Origin: Campylobacter lanienae NCTC 13004
GTDB lineage: Bacteria > Campylobacterota > Campylobacteria > Campylobacterales > Campylobacteraceae
Direction of reading: 5' to 3'
Length of the DNA stretch: 64,000 nucleotides
Assembly: GCF_002139935.1 (NCBI RefSeq)
Contig: NZ_CP015578.1
Span: forward strand, 1-64,000
The notes beneath the pieces are model-generated. The model had not been told where the DNA came from, ran no database searches, and saw only the letters and a list, made by a program, of their open reading frames with translations. A program made the translations under genes and the position numbers. Below are positions 11,785 to 21,583 of this stretch, in pieces (the first letter of the stretch is position 1; each line of letters begins with the position of its first letter).

Positions 11785-13340
11785 TAAATAACGATATTAA
11801 ATCCACCTATGATGAGCATACTTATAACTCATACTCATACGCTCAAACTAGTATAGATTATCTTTGTGCGGTGGCTAGATTTCATGGTTTGGCCGCCACC
11901 AATCCGCATAATTCTAAGGTCTTAGAGATAGGATGTGCGATGGGTGGCAATATCATAGGCCAAGCTATAAACCACCCAAATTCAACTTTCATAGGAATTG
12001 ATCTAAGTAGTGAGCAGATATCTATAGGCAAGAGAGCAATCGAGGGAATCGGGTGTAAAAATATAAAGCTTATTGAGATGGATATTTGCAATCTCATAAG
12101 TGAATTTGGTGGTAAAATAGAGTTTGATTATATTATTTGCCATGGTATTTATAGCTGGGTGCCTGATTTTGTAAGAAGTGCGATTTTACAAAGTTGTCAA
12201 AAGCTATTAAGCCAAAATGGCGTGGCATTTATCAGCTATAACTGCTATCCTGGGTGGAAATATGTAGAGCCTTTGCGTGATTTTATGCGATTTAGTGCGG
12301 TTAAGAGTAGTGGCAATGTCGCTGATTTGGAGTCTGGATTAAATGCTATTAAATTTCAAAAGGCTTTTTACGCCAAATACAGCCCAAATGAATCAAGTGC
12401 TACACATATTAAAAATTTAAATTCTGAGTATATTAAACATATTCAAAACTACCCAAAAAGTTATGTGGCACATGAATATATGGAGATTTGTAATCAGCCA
12501 TTTTATTTTTTAGATTTTGTAGCTGATGCTGGTGATAATGGGCTTTGTTATGTTGCTGATGCCACATATCATTTTGATCCATCATTTTTGCCTGATGGTG
12601 CGATAAGTGAGTATTTTAAGCTATCATTTGATGATTATATCTCAGCTAATCAAGCTTATGATTTTTTATACTCTATTAGATTTAGAAGCTCTATTTTAAC
12701 CAAATCACAAAATCAAAACAAGCTAGCTACAAAAGATGAAGATAAGGCTAAATTCTTACATAATCTACACTTTAAGCTAATAAAGCCGACACCGCAGCTT
12801 CTAAGCTCAGCCAAAGATACATATATAGAACCACTTGCAAAGGCATTAAATGATGCATTTCCATCAACTTTAAGCTTTGATGAAGTTCGTGCAGTTTATC
12901 CAAAAGATGATATAGTATTTAGATACTATGATATTAGAACGCTTACAAACAATGCTATTACCATTACTTGTAAACCGCTTCAAAAGCTATTATATATCCC
13001 AGGTAAGACTAGACTAAAAAGAGAATATATACCATATCTAAGATATTTCTTAGAAAATGAAGGTTCGCCAATTGGTGTAGCAACTCCATCAAATGATAGG
13101 CTAAATGCTGATAAGCATACACTTGAACTTGCATTAATGTTTGATGGTAATCACAGTATAAAAGATATCCAAAACCATATAAAAGCCAAATTCGAAAAAG
13201 ATAAATTAACCCCAGCAATCCAAAAAGATGGCGAAAATATCCCGCTAAAAAGCCCAAAAGAGCAAAACGAATATTTCAAAAACGCAGTTGAAACTATCAA
13301 GCTCTCACTTATCAATACCCTAATGTTAGAAGAGTATTAA
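11781..13340 (+). CDS. Class I methyltransferase with regulatory domain (PKMT-like)
   Basis: This 519-residue SAM-dependent methyltransferase has motif I VLEIGCAMGGN at about 47-57 and an acidic motif II IGIDLSSEQI near 71-80. The catalytic Rossmann domain runs to about 190. It is followed by a methyltransferase regulatory-type domain (about 220-310) and a C-terminal domain, the layout of bacterial protein lysine methyltransferases such as Rickettsia PKMTs. It overlaps the Maf-like gene by 4 bases, which suggests action on the same target, perhaps flagellin or a surface protein. The substrate is inference from context only. Confidence 0.78.
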   Translation: MINNDIKSTYDEHTYNSYSYAQTSIDYLCAVARFHGLAATNPHNSKVLEIGCAMGGNIIGQAINHPNSTFIGIDLSSEQISIGKRAIEGIGCKNIKLIEMDICNLISEFGGKIEFDYIICHGIYSWVPDFVRSAILQSCQKLLSQNGVAFISYNCYPGWKYVEPLRDFMRFSAVKSSGNVADLESGLNAIKFQKAFYAKYSPNESSATHIKNLNSEYIKHIQNYPKSYVAHEYMEICNQPFYFLDFVADAGDNGLCYVADATYHFDPSFLPDGAISEYFKLSFDDYISANQAYDFLYSIRFRSSILTKSQNQNKLATKDEDKAKFLHNLHFKLIKPTPQLLSSAKDTYIEPLAKALNDAFPSTLSFDEVRAVYPKDDIVFRYYDIRTLTNNAITITCKPLQKLLYIPGKTRLKREYIPYLRYFLENEGSPIGVATPSNDRLNADKHTLELALMFDGNHSIKDIQNHIKAKFEKDKLTPAIQKDGENIPLKSPKEQNEYFKNAVETIKLSLINTLMLEEY

Positions 13341-13346
13341 ACTCTT

Positions 13347-14615
13347 CTACAAAGCATTAGCGATCAGCTCAATTGGATTAGAGCATTTAGTATCGCTACC
13401 ATAGATATGTAAGGCGTTGTTTAGCTGCATTTTACAAGCGCTACACTCACTTCCTACGCATTTAGCGTCCATGGCGTCTATCTGTGCGGCTCTGCTTTGA
13501 CCGGCCTGGCGGCTTAGGTGGTATTTTTCACTTTGCATTGTTACCCCACCAAATCCACAACAACTATGATTATCGCTCATATCATTTAAGATATAAGCGT
13601 GTTTTAAAAGCTCTCTTGGCTCTTTCCAAACTCCTTGCATCTTTCTAGCGTGGCAAGGATCGTGATATGTGATTTTAGATAGTTTTTTATCTCTATTTCG
13701 CTCTTTTAAAATTTGAGCTAAATTTGTAAATTTAGCCAAATATTCAGTAGCTAAATATATTTTTTTGCTGATATTTATAGCTCTTTGCTTCCACTGCAAA
13801 TCATTGTGAAAATAGTGCTCATAATCTACCTTTATCATCGCCGAACAAGTCGCTTCTGGTATTATAATAGCTTCGATTTTACCGCTATTTAATAAGGATT
13901 CAAAATACTCAATATTCTTTTTAGCTAGATAATCTACGGTGTTAAAATCCCCAGTGAAATACGCTGGAGCCGAGCAGCAGCCTTGAGATTTCATCAAATG
14001 AGCGTTGATTTTAAGCTCTTTTAATATCTTAAGTAACCCCTCGCCAATAGCGGTATAAGCATAATTTCCCATACAGCCGATAAATATCCCAATGGTTTTA
14101 TCAGAGCCATTATCTATAAATTCAGTGTGAGAGTTCAAAAAGCTCTTTTTAGATGCTGTCGGTAAAAGACGCTCTTTTTTTAACATTGGCAGACTAAATC
14201 TTGGGCTCATATTGCCATCTTTGATCTTAAATCCACAGCTTTGAAAGACATATCCAAATTTCGCAGCAATATCCATAATCTTTCTATTTCTAAGTAGATA
14301 AAAAAATAGCCTTTTATACCACGAAATTCCAAATTTGGCCGCTATATCGGCTCTAGCATTTTCTATCATAGTATCAGTTGGCAAGGATACTGGGCAGTCT
14401 TGGACGCAATTTGTACATAAAAAACAGCTCTCAAAAATATCTTTTAAATTCTTATCAAGCTCGATTTCACCTCTATTATAAGCCCCCAAAAGATCCAAAA
14501 ATCCCCTTGGGCTCTTGACCTCATCGTGGCTGATTTTATATATTGTGCAATTTGGCTTACATTTTCCACACTTCACACACGCATCGCTAATCTCACTAAA
14601 ATTATAGTTACTCAT
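13347..14615 (-). CDS. (Fe-S)-binding protein, GlcF/HdrD-like
   Basis: This is an electron-transfer subunit of the kind that partners flavin dehydrogenases for glycolate or lactate. The 422 residues contain two [4Fe-4S] ferredoxin motifs, C13-C16-C19-C23 (CVKCGKCKPNC) and C64-C67-C70-C74 (CFLCTNCVQDC). Two CCG-type domains follow, seen as SQGCCSAP near 212 and SCCGFGG near 352. It is followed by proC with one base between them. No flavoprotein partner is adjacent; a separate fused flavin/Fe-S enzyme is at 28011-30821. The substrate is unknown. Confidence 0.8.
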   Translation of the reverse strand: MSNYNFSEISDACVKCGKCKPNCTIYKISHDEVKSPRGFLDLLGAYNRGEIELDKNLKDIFESCFLCTNCVQDCPVSLPTDTMIENARADIAAKFGISWYKRLFFYLLRNRKIMDIAAKFGYVFQSCGFKIKDGNMSPRFSLPMLKKERLLPTASKKSFLNSHTEFIDNGSDKTIGIFIGCMGNYAYTAIGEGLLKILKELKINAHLMKSQGCCSAPAYFTGDFNTVDYLAKKNIEYFESLLNSGKIEAIIIPEATCSAMIKVDYEHYFHNDLQWKQRAINISKKIYLATEYLAKFTNLAQILKERNRDKKLSKITYHDPCHARKMQGVWKEPRELLKHAYILNDMSDNHSCCGFGGVTMQSEKYHLSRQAGQSRAAQIDAMDAKCVGSECSACKMQLNNALHIYGSDTKCSNPIELIANAL

Positions 14616-15356
14616 TTATCCTCTTTGTTTCATCAAACTTGCTCTAATAGCCTCTATAAAGGCAGTTCTAACACCGGCTTTCTCTAGCTCGCATACACCC
14701 TCGATAGTCGTTCCAGCAGGAGAGCAAATGCTATCTTTTATTAATGCGGGATAAGTATCTTTAATCAACCCAGCAAAGCTATCAAATAGCCCACTTGTCA
14801 TAGCTTGAGCCTCGTCCAATCTAAGCCCCGATCTTACAGCAGCAGTATTGATAGCTTCAGCTACTAATGCTAGATATGCTGGAGCGCATCCGCTGATTAT
14901 GCTAGCAGCATCAAAAGTTGATTTAGAATCAAATTTAACCGCTTTTCCAAAGCCATTTAGGATCTTTTCTACTAGATTGGTATCACCAATTGCTATATAT
15001 GGATTTATGCTTTTTTGGTATTTTGCGGCGATATTTGGCAAACAAATAGCGTGATTTATGGCGTTTATAGCTTGAATTTGCTCTAAGCTTGTGCGAGCTA
15101 GCACGCTAATTATCAAATTTGCTCTACCTTTTGCGAGATTTACAAACCACTCAAGGGCATTTGGCTTGATAGCTAATATAATGTTTTTATCACTTATATC
15201 GTAGTTTTGATCTATTATCTCTACTTCAAATTCACCTTTTAAAGCCTCTAATCTATCACTCAATCTCCCCGCAAAGCTCACTTCAAAACCAGATAATTTC
15301 AGCCCATTAGCCATAGCTAATCCCATATTTCCAGCGCCAATTATAGTAATTTTCAT
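14616..15356 (-). CDS. proC: Pyrroline-5-carboxylate reductase
   Basis: ProC catalyses the last step of proline synthesis, NAD(P)H-dependent reduction of pyrroline-5-carboxylate. The 246-residue protein begins with the dinucleotide-binding motif MKITIIGAGNMG. It ends with the family signature region SPAGTTIEGVCELEKAGVR near 212-230, and ISGCAPAYLALVAEA near 152-166 is also conserved. It is slightly shorter than the usual 260-270 residues. It overlaps the upstream gene by 4 bases and abuts the downstream one. Confidence 0.93.
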   Translation of the reverse strand: MKITIIGAGNMGLAMANGLKLSGFEVSFAGRLSDRLEALKGEFEVEIIDQNYDISDKNIILAIKPNALEWFVNLAKGRANLIISVLARTSLEQIQAINAINHAICLPNIAAKYQKSINPYIAIGDTNLVEKILNGFGKAVKFDSKSTFDAASIISGCAPAYLALVAEAINTAAVRSGLRLDEAQAMTSGLFDSFAGLIKDTYPALIKDSICSPAGTTIEGVCELEKAGVRTAFIEAIRASLMKQRG

Positions 15357-16171
15357 CTTACTTCCTGTCTTAAAATAGATACGCTACTTGGTAATTTAGA
15401 GCCATTTTTGATAGCGTTTGTTATGCTTGATAGATCAAATTTAGTATGATCAAAGGCGACCACATAGCAGATATCGCCAGGTTTTAGATATCTATTTTTG
15501 CCCGCCTCTTCATATCTTGTAGCGCCGATTGTGATTATCATCTCGTTTGGGTAGTTTGCATTTTTTAAGATATCTGATAAATTCTCTAATACAGCATAAT
15601 TTTCTTGTGTGTTTAATCTATCTTTGATCCACTCTAATAACTTTTCATAAAAATATGAGTATCCGCTTAATTTAGCGCACTCGCCATATCTAATTAGCTC
15701 ATTTTGGCTTTGTAAAAATGATACTAAGCTATAATTATCACAGATCCCACCAAGGCTAAATTTGTCTATATCAATTTCATTTCCGATTCCTTTTGAGCCG
15801 TTGCTGAAGTTTTTCTTTTGTGATATTTTTGTAGCGGTTTTATCATTTCTAACTGAAGCGTCATTAAAAGCAGCAAATTTAAGTGGCTTAATGCTTTTAA
15901 CCTTATTATTTTCATATTCTAATTCGCATCTTAATGCGATCTCTGGCTCCATTTGGATATTTAAATTTTTATCATTAGGTAGATATAAATAGCCATTATC
16001 TATACAATTCCTACCCAAAAAACTATCGCTACCTTTGATATAAAATGGAAATATCCCTTTTGGGGCGTATTCATCATCGGTTTTAACCAAGGCGAAATCA
16101 TCAGCCTCGCCAGCTTGCTCTAAGTGTAAGGCGAAATTTCCAGCTATCCCAAATCCTAAAATCTCACTCAC
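15353..16171 (-). CDS. Conserved protein, DUF5718-like
   Basis: This protein of about 272 residues belongs, as far as I recall, to an uncharacterised family (DUF5718) in Campylobacterota and related bacteria. No catalytic motif is obvious; the N-terminus reads SEILGFGIAGNFALHLEQAGE. An upstream in-frame start at 16240 would overlap hemN by 59 bp. The GTG at 16171 has GGAG at 16180-16177 at proper spacing and begins 10 bp after the hemN stop, so I choose it. It sits between hemN and proC, overlapping proC by 4 bases. Confidence 0.7.
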   Translation of the reverse strand: MSEILGFGIAGNFALHLEQAGEADDFALVKTDDEYAPKGIFPFYIKGSDSFLGRNCIDNGYLYLPNDKNLNIQMEPEIALRCELEYENNKVKSIKPLKFAAFNDASVRNDKTATKISQKKNFSNGSKGIGNEIDIDKFSLGGICDNYSLVSFLQSQNELIRYGECAKLSGYSYFYEKLLEWIKDRLNTQENYAVLENLSDILKNANYPNEMIITIGATRYEEAGKNRYLKPGDICYVVAFDHTKFDLSSITNAIKNGSKLPSSVSILRQEVR

Positions 16172-16181
16172 AAAATCTCCT

Positions 16182-17537
16182 TTAAACTGTCTTTGAAAAG
16201 CTATTATTAACGCCTTTAAATTTCGCCATATACTCATCAAAGCACATAGCGATATTACGGATTAATAGCATTCCGGTTTGGTTTATCTCAATTTTTTGGC
16301 TATCGATACTCATAAATTGCTTTAATTCGCCTAGCTCATCTAATTCATCTTTAAAATGGCTAAAGAAATCAATCCCAAATTTACTCTCCACAGACCTAAT
16401 ATCAAGAGCGAAATTCGCCATCAACTCCATAATCACAAATTTTCTAAGCTTATCTTCTTCATTTAGCATTATGCCTTTGAAATTTGGCAATTTACCAGCA
16501 TCAATAGCAGCTTCATAGCCACTCATATCTTTGTAGTTTTGAGCGTAATAGTCATCGCCCTCGCCGATACTAGTTAGCCCTATACCAATGAGTTGCGCCC
16601 CACCTTTTGTAGTGTATCCTTGAAAATTCCTATGAAGTGTGCCATTTTTTAAAGCACCAAATAGCTCATCACTAGGCTTAGCGTAGTGATCCATACCTAT
16701 CATTTTGTATCCATTGGATGTGAGAAATTCCATAGTGTATTTTAAAATTTCAAGCTTAGTTTTTGGGCTTGGTAGCGTGGCTTCGTCGAATTTTCTCATA
16801 CTTTTTTTGATCCATGGGACATGAGCGTAATTAAAGATAGCAAATCTATCAGGATTTAGACTAACTCCTAGCTCTAAAGTGCGTTTAAAACTCTCTAAGC
16901 TCTGATAAGGCAAACCATATATAAGATCGGTATTTACACTTAACATTCCATATTTTCTAGCCAAATTTACAGCATTTTGAGTTATGCTAAATGGCTGAAT
17001 TCTATGGATCTCTTTTTGAACCTTTTCATCAAAATCTTGCACCCCAAAGCTAACTCTATTAAACCCATGCTTTCTAAGGACTTCTAGCTGATCTTCATTG
17101 ATAAATCTTGGGTCTATTTCACAGCTTATTTCAGCATCATTTGTGAAATTTTTAAAATGTTTTTTAATAGCTTTTATAATCCTATCAAGCTCACTAGCGC
17201 TATAAAATGTAGGCGTCCCACCACCAAAGTGCATCTGTATCACTGCTCTATTGGCATCTACTATACTAGCTAAAATTTCAAGCTCACGCTCCAAATAATC
17301 CAAGTAGCGACTCATCTTATCACTTTTGCTAGTATATATCACATTACAGCCACAAAAATAGCAGGCCGAGCGACAAAATGGTAGATGAAAATATAATGAA
17401 AGTGGCTTATCGCACTCTTTTAATCTCTTGATATACTCATCATAGCTAAACTCATCGCTAAATTCCAAAGCCGTAGGATAGCTAGTATATCTTGGCCCTG
17501 GCTTAGAATACTTCACAAATGCTTCAAAATCTACCAT
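16182..17537 (-). CDS. hemN: Oxygen-independent coproporphyrinogen III oxidase
   Basis: HemN is a radical SAM enzyme that decarboxylates coproporphyrinogen III to protoporphyrinogen IX in haem synthesis without oxygen. The 451-residue protein has the cluster motif CRSACYFCGC with C55, C59 and C62 as ligands and C64 as the fourth conserved Cys. It also has the GGGTPTFYSASELD segment near 110-123. I start at the ATG at 17537, which AAGGAG precedes at good spacing, rather than the GTG two codons upstream. It follows the DUF2603 gene, as in the C. jejuni cluster I recall. Confidence 0.94.
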   Translation of the reverse strand: MVDFEAFVKYSKPGPRYTSYPTALEFSDEFSYDEYIKRLKECDKPLSLYFHLPFCRSACYFCGCNVIYTSKSDKMSRYLDYLERELEILASIVDANRAVIQMHFGGGTPTFYSASELDRIIKAIKKHFKNFTNDAEISCEIDPRFINEDQLEVLRKHGFNRVSFGVQDFDEKVQKEIHRIQPFSITQNAVNLARKYGMLSVNTDLIYGLPYQSLESFKRTLELGVSLNPDRFAIFNYAHVPWIKKSMRKFDEATLPSPKTKLEILKYTMEFLTSNGYKMIGMDHYAKPSDELFGALKNGTLHRNFQGYTTKGGAQLIGIGLTSIGEGDDYYAQNYKDMSGYEAAIDAGKLPNFKGIMLNEEDKLRKFVIMELMANFALDIRSVESKFGIDFFSHFKDELDELGELKQFMSIDSQKIEINQTGMLLIRNIAMCFDEYMAKFKGVNNSFSKTV

Positions 17538-17539
17538 AA

Positions 17540-17965
17540 TCACTCCTTATTAACAAGTGAGCGCATATCCAAAAATAAATTTGGATGCTCTTTTTTGATT
17601 TTAGCTATAACTCTATCTAAATTCGGCTCTTTTTTATAGTTTGCCTTTTTGATCTCTTCTATCGCCACAGTCCAGACATCGCCAAAATCAATTGGTAAAT
17701 TTTGTAAAATAGATCTCTCAAGCTTTAGCTCGAAATTCTCTTTTTGTGCGTTTTTTAGTGCGTTTATCACCGCTTCAAATAGCTCAGCAGGCACTAGGGC
17801 GCAAGGCTTATCGCCATACATACCAAACCACGGAGTATTCAAATTCGCTTTGCCTTTGTAGCTAAGCTTCATTTGATTATTATCCATATCTTCTAGCTCA
17901 AAGGTTGTGCGACGTCTTTTGCTAATGCCTAGAGTTTGGCTAATATTTTCTAAATGATTATTCAT
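17540..17965 (-). CDS. Conserved hypothetical protein, DUF2603-like
   Basis: This 141-residue soluble protein has no catalytic motif I can name. I identify it by position, between argF and hemN, where Campylobacter species carry a DUF2603 gene. Its basic KRRRT stretch near 16-20 and mixed charged composition show no membrane segments or cysteines. It overlaps the argF stop by 8 bases and its own stop includes the hemN ribosome binding site (AAGGAGTGA), so translation of all three is probably linked. Confidence 0.7.
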   Translation of the reverse strand: MNNHLENISQTLGISKRRRTTFELEDMDNNQMKLSYKGKANLNTPWFGMYGDKPCALVPAELFEAVINALKNAQKENFELKLERSILQNLPIDFGDVWTVAIEEIKKANYKKEPNLDRVIAKIKKEHPNLFLDMRSLVNKE

Positions 17966-18887
17966 ATCTCATCCTATCGCACCAGACCATTACGCCTTTT
18001 TGTGCGTGAAGTCTATTGTGAGCTTCTCTAAATATCTCATCAGCGTGAGCCTCAAATACTTCTTCACTGACCTCATATCCTCTATAAGCAGGCAAGCAGT
18101 GTAAAAACACAGCCCCATCTTTGGCTAGGTTCATCATACTTTTATCTACACAAAATCCAGCGAAATCGGCGATTTTTTTCGCTTTTTCATCCTCTTGACC
18201 CATAGAGACCCAAGTATCAGTAGTAACGACATCTACGCCACTTATAGCCTCTTTTGGGTCATTGCTTATTTGGATTATAGCGCCACTTGATTTGGTATTT
18301 TCTAAGGCTATGCTTTTTACCCATTGTGGGACTTCATAGCCTTTTGGTGTAGCGATTCTAAGCTCAAAACCAAGCTTAGAAGCAGCCATAAGCCATGAAT
18401 TTGTCATGTTATTGCCATCGCCTATATATGCGACTTTCATATTTTGGATATTTAAGCCAAGCTCATCTAAGGTTAGCAAATCAGCCATTAATTGAACAGG
18501 GTGAAAATCATCGCTAAGCCCATTTATCACAGGCACACCGCTAAATTTAGCAAGCTCAACCAAATCGCTTTGTTTATAAACCCTAGCCATAATCATATCC
18601 ACCATTCCCCCAAGCACTCTAGCGGTATCTTTGATAGGCTCGCCACGGCCAAGTTGTATATCACGACTACTTAAAAACAGCGCTTTTCCGCCGAGTTGTT
18701 GTATCCCAACTTCAAAGCTCACCCTAGTCCTTGTCGAGCTTTTTTCAAAAATCATAGCTAAAAATTGATCTTTTAAATATGGTTTATACTCTTTATTTAA
18801 GGCCTCTTTTTTGATATCTTTGGCAATGTTTAAGATATCTAAAATCTCATCCTTGCTTATATCATTTAGAGTCAAAAAGTGTCTCAT
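17958..18887 (-). CDS. argF: Ornithine carbamoyltransferase
   Basis: ArgF makes citrulline from ornithine and carbamoyl phosphate in arginine synthesis. The 309-residue protein has the carbamoyl-phosphate motif [11 protein letters not shown] near 50-60, the ornithine-binding DTWVSMGQE near 225-233 and HCLPAYRG near 263-270. It starts 2 bp after hemB and is followed by an overlapping DUF2603 gene. No arginine operator is evident between these tightly packed genes. Confidence 0.96.
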   Translation of the reverse strand: MRHFLTLNDISKDEILDILNIAKDIKKEALNKEYKPYLKDQFLAMIFEKSSTRTRVSFEVGIQQLGGKALFLSSRDIQLGRGEPIKDTARVLGGMVDMIMARVYKQSDLVELAKFSGVPVINGLSDDFHPVQLMADLLTLDELGLNIQNMKVAYIGDGNNMTNSWLMAASKLGFELRIATPKGYEVPQWVKSIALENTKSSGAIIQISNDPKEAISGVDVVTTDTWVSMGQEDEKAKKIADFAGFCVDKSMMNLAKDGAVFLHCLPAYRGYEVSEEVFEAHADEIFREAHNRLHAQKGVMVWCDRMRYE

Positions 18888-18889
18888 AT

Positions 18890-19870
18890 CTATCCCTTGT
18901 TTGAATTTAATATCTTAGCAACTTCTTTGGCGTGATAGCTGATGATTAGATTAGCTCCAGCTCTTTTGAATGCTATCATAGTCTCCATCATCACACGATC
19001 ATAATCTATAACACCCGCCTTAGCGCCAGCTTTTAAAAGTGCGTATTCTCCACTCACATTATATACACAAAGTGGTAAATTCGTTCGCTCTTTTATATCT
19101 CTTATGATATCTAAATATGCTAAAGCCGGTTTAACCATCAAAATATCAGCGCCTTGAGCCTCATCTTCTAAGCTCTCATTAATCGCTTCAAGTCTATTAG
19201 CAGGATTCATTTGATAGCTTTTTCTATCGCCAAAGCTTGGGGTGCTTTGCGCTACATCACGAAATGGCCCATAATATGCTGAAGCGAATTTGGTAGAGTA
19301 GGACATAATAGGTAAATTCATATATCCATTTTCATCCAATGCCTTACGCAAAGTATAAATTATCCCATCCATCATTCCACTAGGCGCTATCATATCAGCG
19401 CCAGCTTTGGCGTGGATGAGGGCTTGTTTGGCTGATATTTCAAGGGTAGCGTCATTATCTACGCTGCCGCATTTATGATCTAAAATTCCGCAATGCCCAT
19501 GATCTGTGTATTCGCAAAAGCATAAATCAGTAATAACTATAAGATCTTTAAATTTCTCTTTAATAGCCCTAACAGATCTAGCAATTATCCCATTTTCATC
19601 CAAAGCATCACTACCTATGCTATCTTTTAAGCTTGGAATCCCAAATAAAATTATAGATTTTATCCCTAAATTTATGATCTCATCGCACTCTTTTAAAATC
19701 TCATCTAAACTCATCTGAAATACGCCAGGCATCGAGCTTATCTCATTTTTAATCCCCTTGCCCTCAACTACAAAAAGCGGATATATAAAATCACTAATAG
19801 ATAGTCTATTTTCTGTTAGCATATCACGCAAAGGCTCATTTAATCTTAATCTTCTATATCTTTTAAACAT
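18890..19870 (-). CDS. hemB: Delta-aminolevulinic acid dehydratase (porphobilinogen synthase)
   Basis: HemB condenses two 5-aminolevulinate molecules to porphobilinogen. The 326-residue protein has the metal-binding cysteine region [14 protein letters not shown] near 116-129. The two active-site lysines lie in [16 protein letters not shown] (near 192-207) and [16 protein letters not shown] (near 240-255). With hemN in the same operon, this supplies two haem-pathway steps. The promoter has TATAAT at 19901-19896 facing the divergent ribA. Confidence 0.96.
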   Translation of the reverse strand: MFKRYRRLRLNEPLRDMLTENRLSISDFIYPLFVVEGKGIKNEISSMPGVFQMSLDEILKECDEIINLGIKSIILFGIPSLKDSIGSDALDENGIIARSVRAIKEKFKDLIVITDLCFCEYTDHGHCGILDHKCGSVDNDATLEISAKQALIHAKAGADMIAPSGMMDGIIYTLRKALDENGYMNLPIMSYSTKFASAYYGPFRDVAQSTPSFGDRKSYQMNPANRLEAINESLEDEAQGADILMVKPALAYLDIIRDIKERTNLPLCVYNVSGEYALLKAGAKAGVIDYDRVMMETMIAFKRAGANLIISYHAKEVAKILNSNKG

Positions 19871-19895
19871 TGTTAATTCTCCCGAAAATTTAGTG

Positions 19896-19901
19896 ATTAT
19901 A
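19896..19901 (-). promoter_or_regulatory. -10 element of the hemB operon
   Basis: TATAAT on the minus strand lies 25 bp before hemB; a GGGAG ribosome binding site follows. Confidence 0.5.
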
Positions 19902-19957
19902 GCAGAATTTAAGTTAATTAAAGATAATTGATTTTGTTTAAATTTAATTGTAAATGA

Positions 19958-19963
19958 TACAAT
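19958..19963 (+). promoter_or_regulatory. -10 element of the ribA operon
   Basis: TACAAT lies 23 bp before the ribA GTG, with GAAGG as ribosome binding site. It diverges from the hemB promoter. Confidence 0.45.
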
Positions 19964-19986
19964 AAAGCAAAAACAGAAGGAAAAAA

Positions 19987-20547
19987 GTGAATATAGAGAT
20001 ATCTAAAATAGCAAATTTACCAACTAAATTTGGCAATTTCAAAATCAAAGCATATAAAGAAAATCACAAAGAACACTTAGCAATATTTAGCCCAAATTTA
20101 GGCGAGATAATAAACCTTAGAATTCACTCCGAGTGCCTAACGGGTGATACTTTAGGGAGTAAAAAGTGCGATTGTGGCGAGCAGTTAGAAGCGGCTTTGA
20201 AATATATCGCAGATAATGGCGGGATGGTTATTTACTTGCGTCAAGAAGGGCGAAATATCGGATTATTAAACAAAGTCAATGCCTACGCCTTACAAGATAC
20301 TGGCCTTGATACTATAGAGGCAAATCATCAGCTAGGATTTAAGGCTGATGAGAGGACATATGAGATGGTTGATTTTATCTTAAATGATTTTGGGATTAAG
20401 GGGGTAAATTTGCTAACAAATAATCCATTAAAGCTCACAAGCATAAAAACCAAAATCATAAGCCGAATTCCAATCCAAATAGCGCCAAATGAGTATAATA
20501 AAGATTATCTAAATATCAAAAAAGAGCAGATGGGACATATGCTATGA
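19987..20547 (+). CDS. ribA: GTP cyclohydrolase II
   Basis: RibA opens GTP to the first riboflavin-pathway intermediate. The 186-residue single-domain enzyme has the zinc-binding motif C-x10-C-x-C in [19 protein letters not shown] near 49-67. The [10 protein letters not shown] segment near 87-96 and [13 protein letters not shown] near 113-125 are also characteristic. It is the stand-alone form, not fused to RibB. The start is GTG with GAAGG upstream; an ATG alternative is not available nearby. It overlaps rsmG by 4 bases. Confidence 0.95.
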   Translation: MNIEISKIANLPTKFGNFKIKAYKENHKEHLAIFSPNLGEIINLRIHSECLTGDTLGSKKCDCGEQLEAALKYIADNGGMVIYLRQEGRNIGLLNKVNAYALQDTGLDTIEANHQLGFKADERTYEMVDFILNDFGIKGVNLLTNNPLKLTSIKTKIISRIPIQIAPNEYNKDYLNIKKEQMGHML

Positions 20548-21083
20548 GTGATGAATTTTGGCAAATCGTAGCCAAATTTGATGAAATTTTAAAGAAATTT
20601 AATAAAATTCATAATCTAACAAATTATAAAGATATCAAGCCAGTAGCCCTTGATAGCATAGAACCGATTAAATTTCTAGGCTTTGAGCCTAAGGTTTGTG
20701 TGGATGTAGGCAGTGGGGCTGGATTTCCGGCGATATTTTTGGCTATGATTTTAAGAGAGTGCGAGTTTCATCTATATGAGCCAATTGCGAAAAAATCAAG
20801 CTTTTTATCCTATGCGAGTGCGAATTTGAAACTTCAAAATATCACTATACATAGCCAAAAATTAGAAAATTCCAAAAAGATTAAAGCTGATTTAATCACA
20901 TCTAGGGCGTTGATGAAAACGGCTGATTTGATCGAAATTTGCCAAGGATTTTATGATGAGAATACGACATTTTTACTATATAAAGGCTCAAATGCGAAAT
21001 TTGAGATTGAAGAGTTAAAATGTGATAAGCAAATTTATTGCCAAAATGAGCGAAATTATGTAGTATTAAAGGGGTTAAAATGA
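20544..21083 (+). CDS. rsmG: 16S rRNA (guanine-N7) methyltransferase G
   Basis: RsmG (GidB) methylates G527 of 16S rRNA. The 179-residue protein has the SAM motif VCVDVGSGAGFPAIFLAM near 51-68 and the N-terminal NLTNYKD. SRALMKTADLIEI near 119-131 is also characteristic. It follows ribA with a 4-base overlap and overlaps the next small gene by 4 bases, the order I recall from C. jejuni. The length is a little below the 200 or so residues usual elsewhere. Confidence 0.93.
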   Translation: MSDEFWQIVAKFDEILKKFNKIHNLTNYKDIKPVALDSIEPIKFLGFEPKVCVDVGSGAGFPAIFLAMILRECEFHLYEPIAKKSSFLSYASANLKLQNITIHSQKLENSKKIKADLITSRALMKTADLIEICQGFYDENTTFLLYKGSNAKFEIEELKCDKQIYCQNERNYVVLKGLK

Positions 21084-21274
21084 TAGCTAAAATCATAATA
21101 TTTGTTTTGATTATAGGGGTAATTTACTATTTTATAATTCCTAAATTTAGGAGTAAAAAGCCTAGTGATAGCGGCGAAAGCTTTGTCGAGTGTAGTAAGT
21201 GTAATACATTTATAGAGCTTAAAGATAGTGTATTAAAAGATGGAAAATATATCTGTAAGGAGTGTTTAAAATGA
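21080..21274 (+). CDS. Small membrane-anchored zinc-ribbon protein
   Basis: This 64-residue protein has one N-terminal membrane span (about 3-22) followed by a basic linker. Two Cys pairs, CSKC near 38-41 and CKEC near 59-62, should form a small zinc ribbon facing the cytoplasm. It resembles PP0621-type small proteins, but no function is known to me. It overlaps rsmG by 4 bases and its last codons contain the ribosome binding site of the next gene. Confidence 0.75.
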   Translation: MIAKIIIFVLIIGVIYYFIIPKFRSKKPSDSGESFVECSKCNTFIELKDSVLKDGKYICKECLK

Positions 21275-21582
21275 TTATAATCGGTAGTGAGTTGATAAGT
21301 TATGAGCCTGTATTTTTAGCTAAATTTGAGCCAAAAAGCTTGAGTTTAAAATCAAATTTTATCTTAGTTTCAGATATCAAACAAGCCTTGATAGCTAATG
21401 CAAATGGGGTTAAATTCATAGTCTGCGATAGCTTTAAATTCGCCAAAAAACTACAAAAATTAGCTGATGATTATCTATTTGATAGCAAAATTGCTTTAAT
21501 CATAAATAGCGATGAAGAGCTACAAAAAGCAGCCAAAAAGAGAATCGACGCAGTTATTTATAAAAGTGCGATAAGGGGATAA
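21271..21582 (+). CDS. Conserved hypothetical protein
   Basis: This protein of about 103 residues, MIIIGSELISYEPVF, has alternating hydrophobic strands and helices suggesting a small alpha/beta fold, but no motif I recognise. The frame is open from a GTG at 21262, but AAGGAG at 21257-21262 is properly placed for the ATG at 21271, which I use. It sits between the zinc-ribbon protein and htpX with 1-bp spacing, so it is part of the ribA operon. Confidence 0.65.
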   Translation: MIIIGSELISYEPVFLAKFEPKSLSLKSNFILVSDIKQALIANANGVKFIVCDSFKFAKKLQKLADDYLFDSKIALIINSDEELQKAAKKRIDAVIYKSAIRG

Positions 21583-21583
21583 G

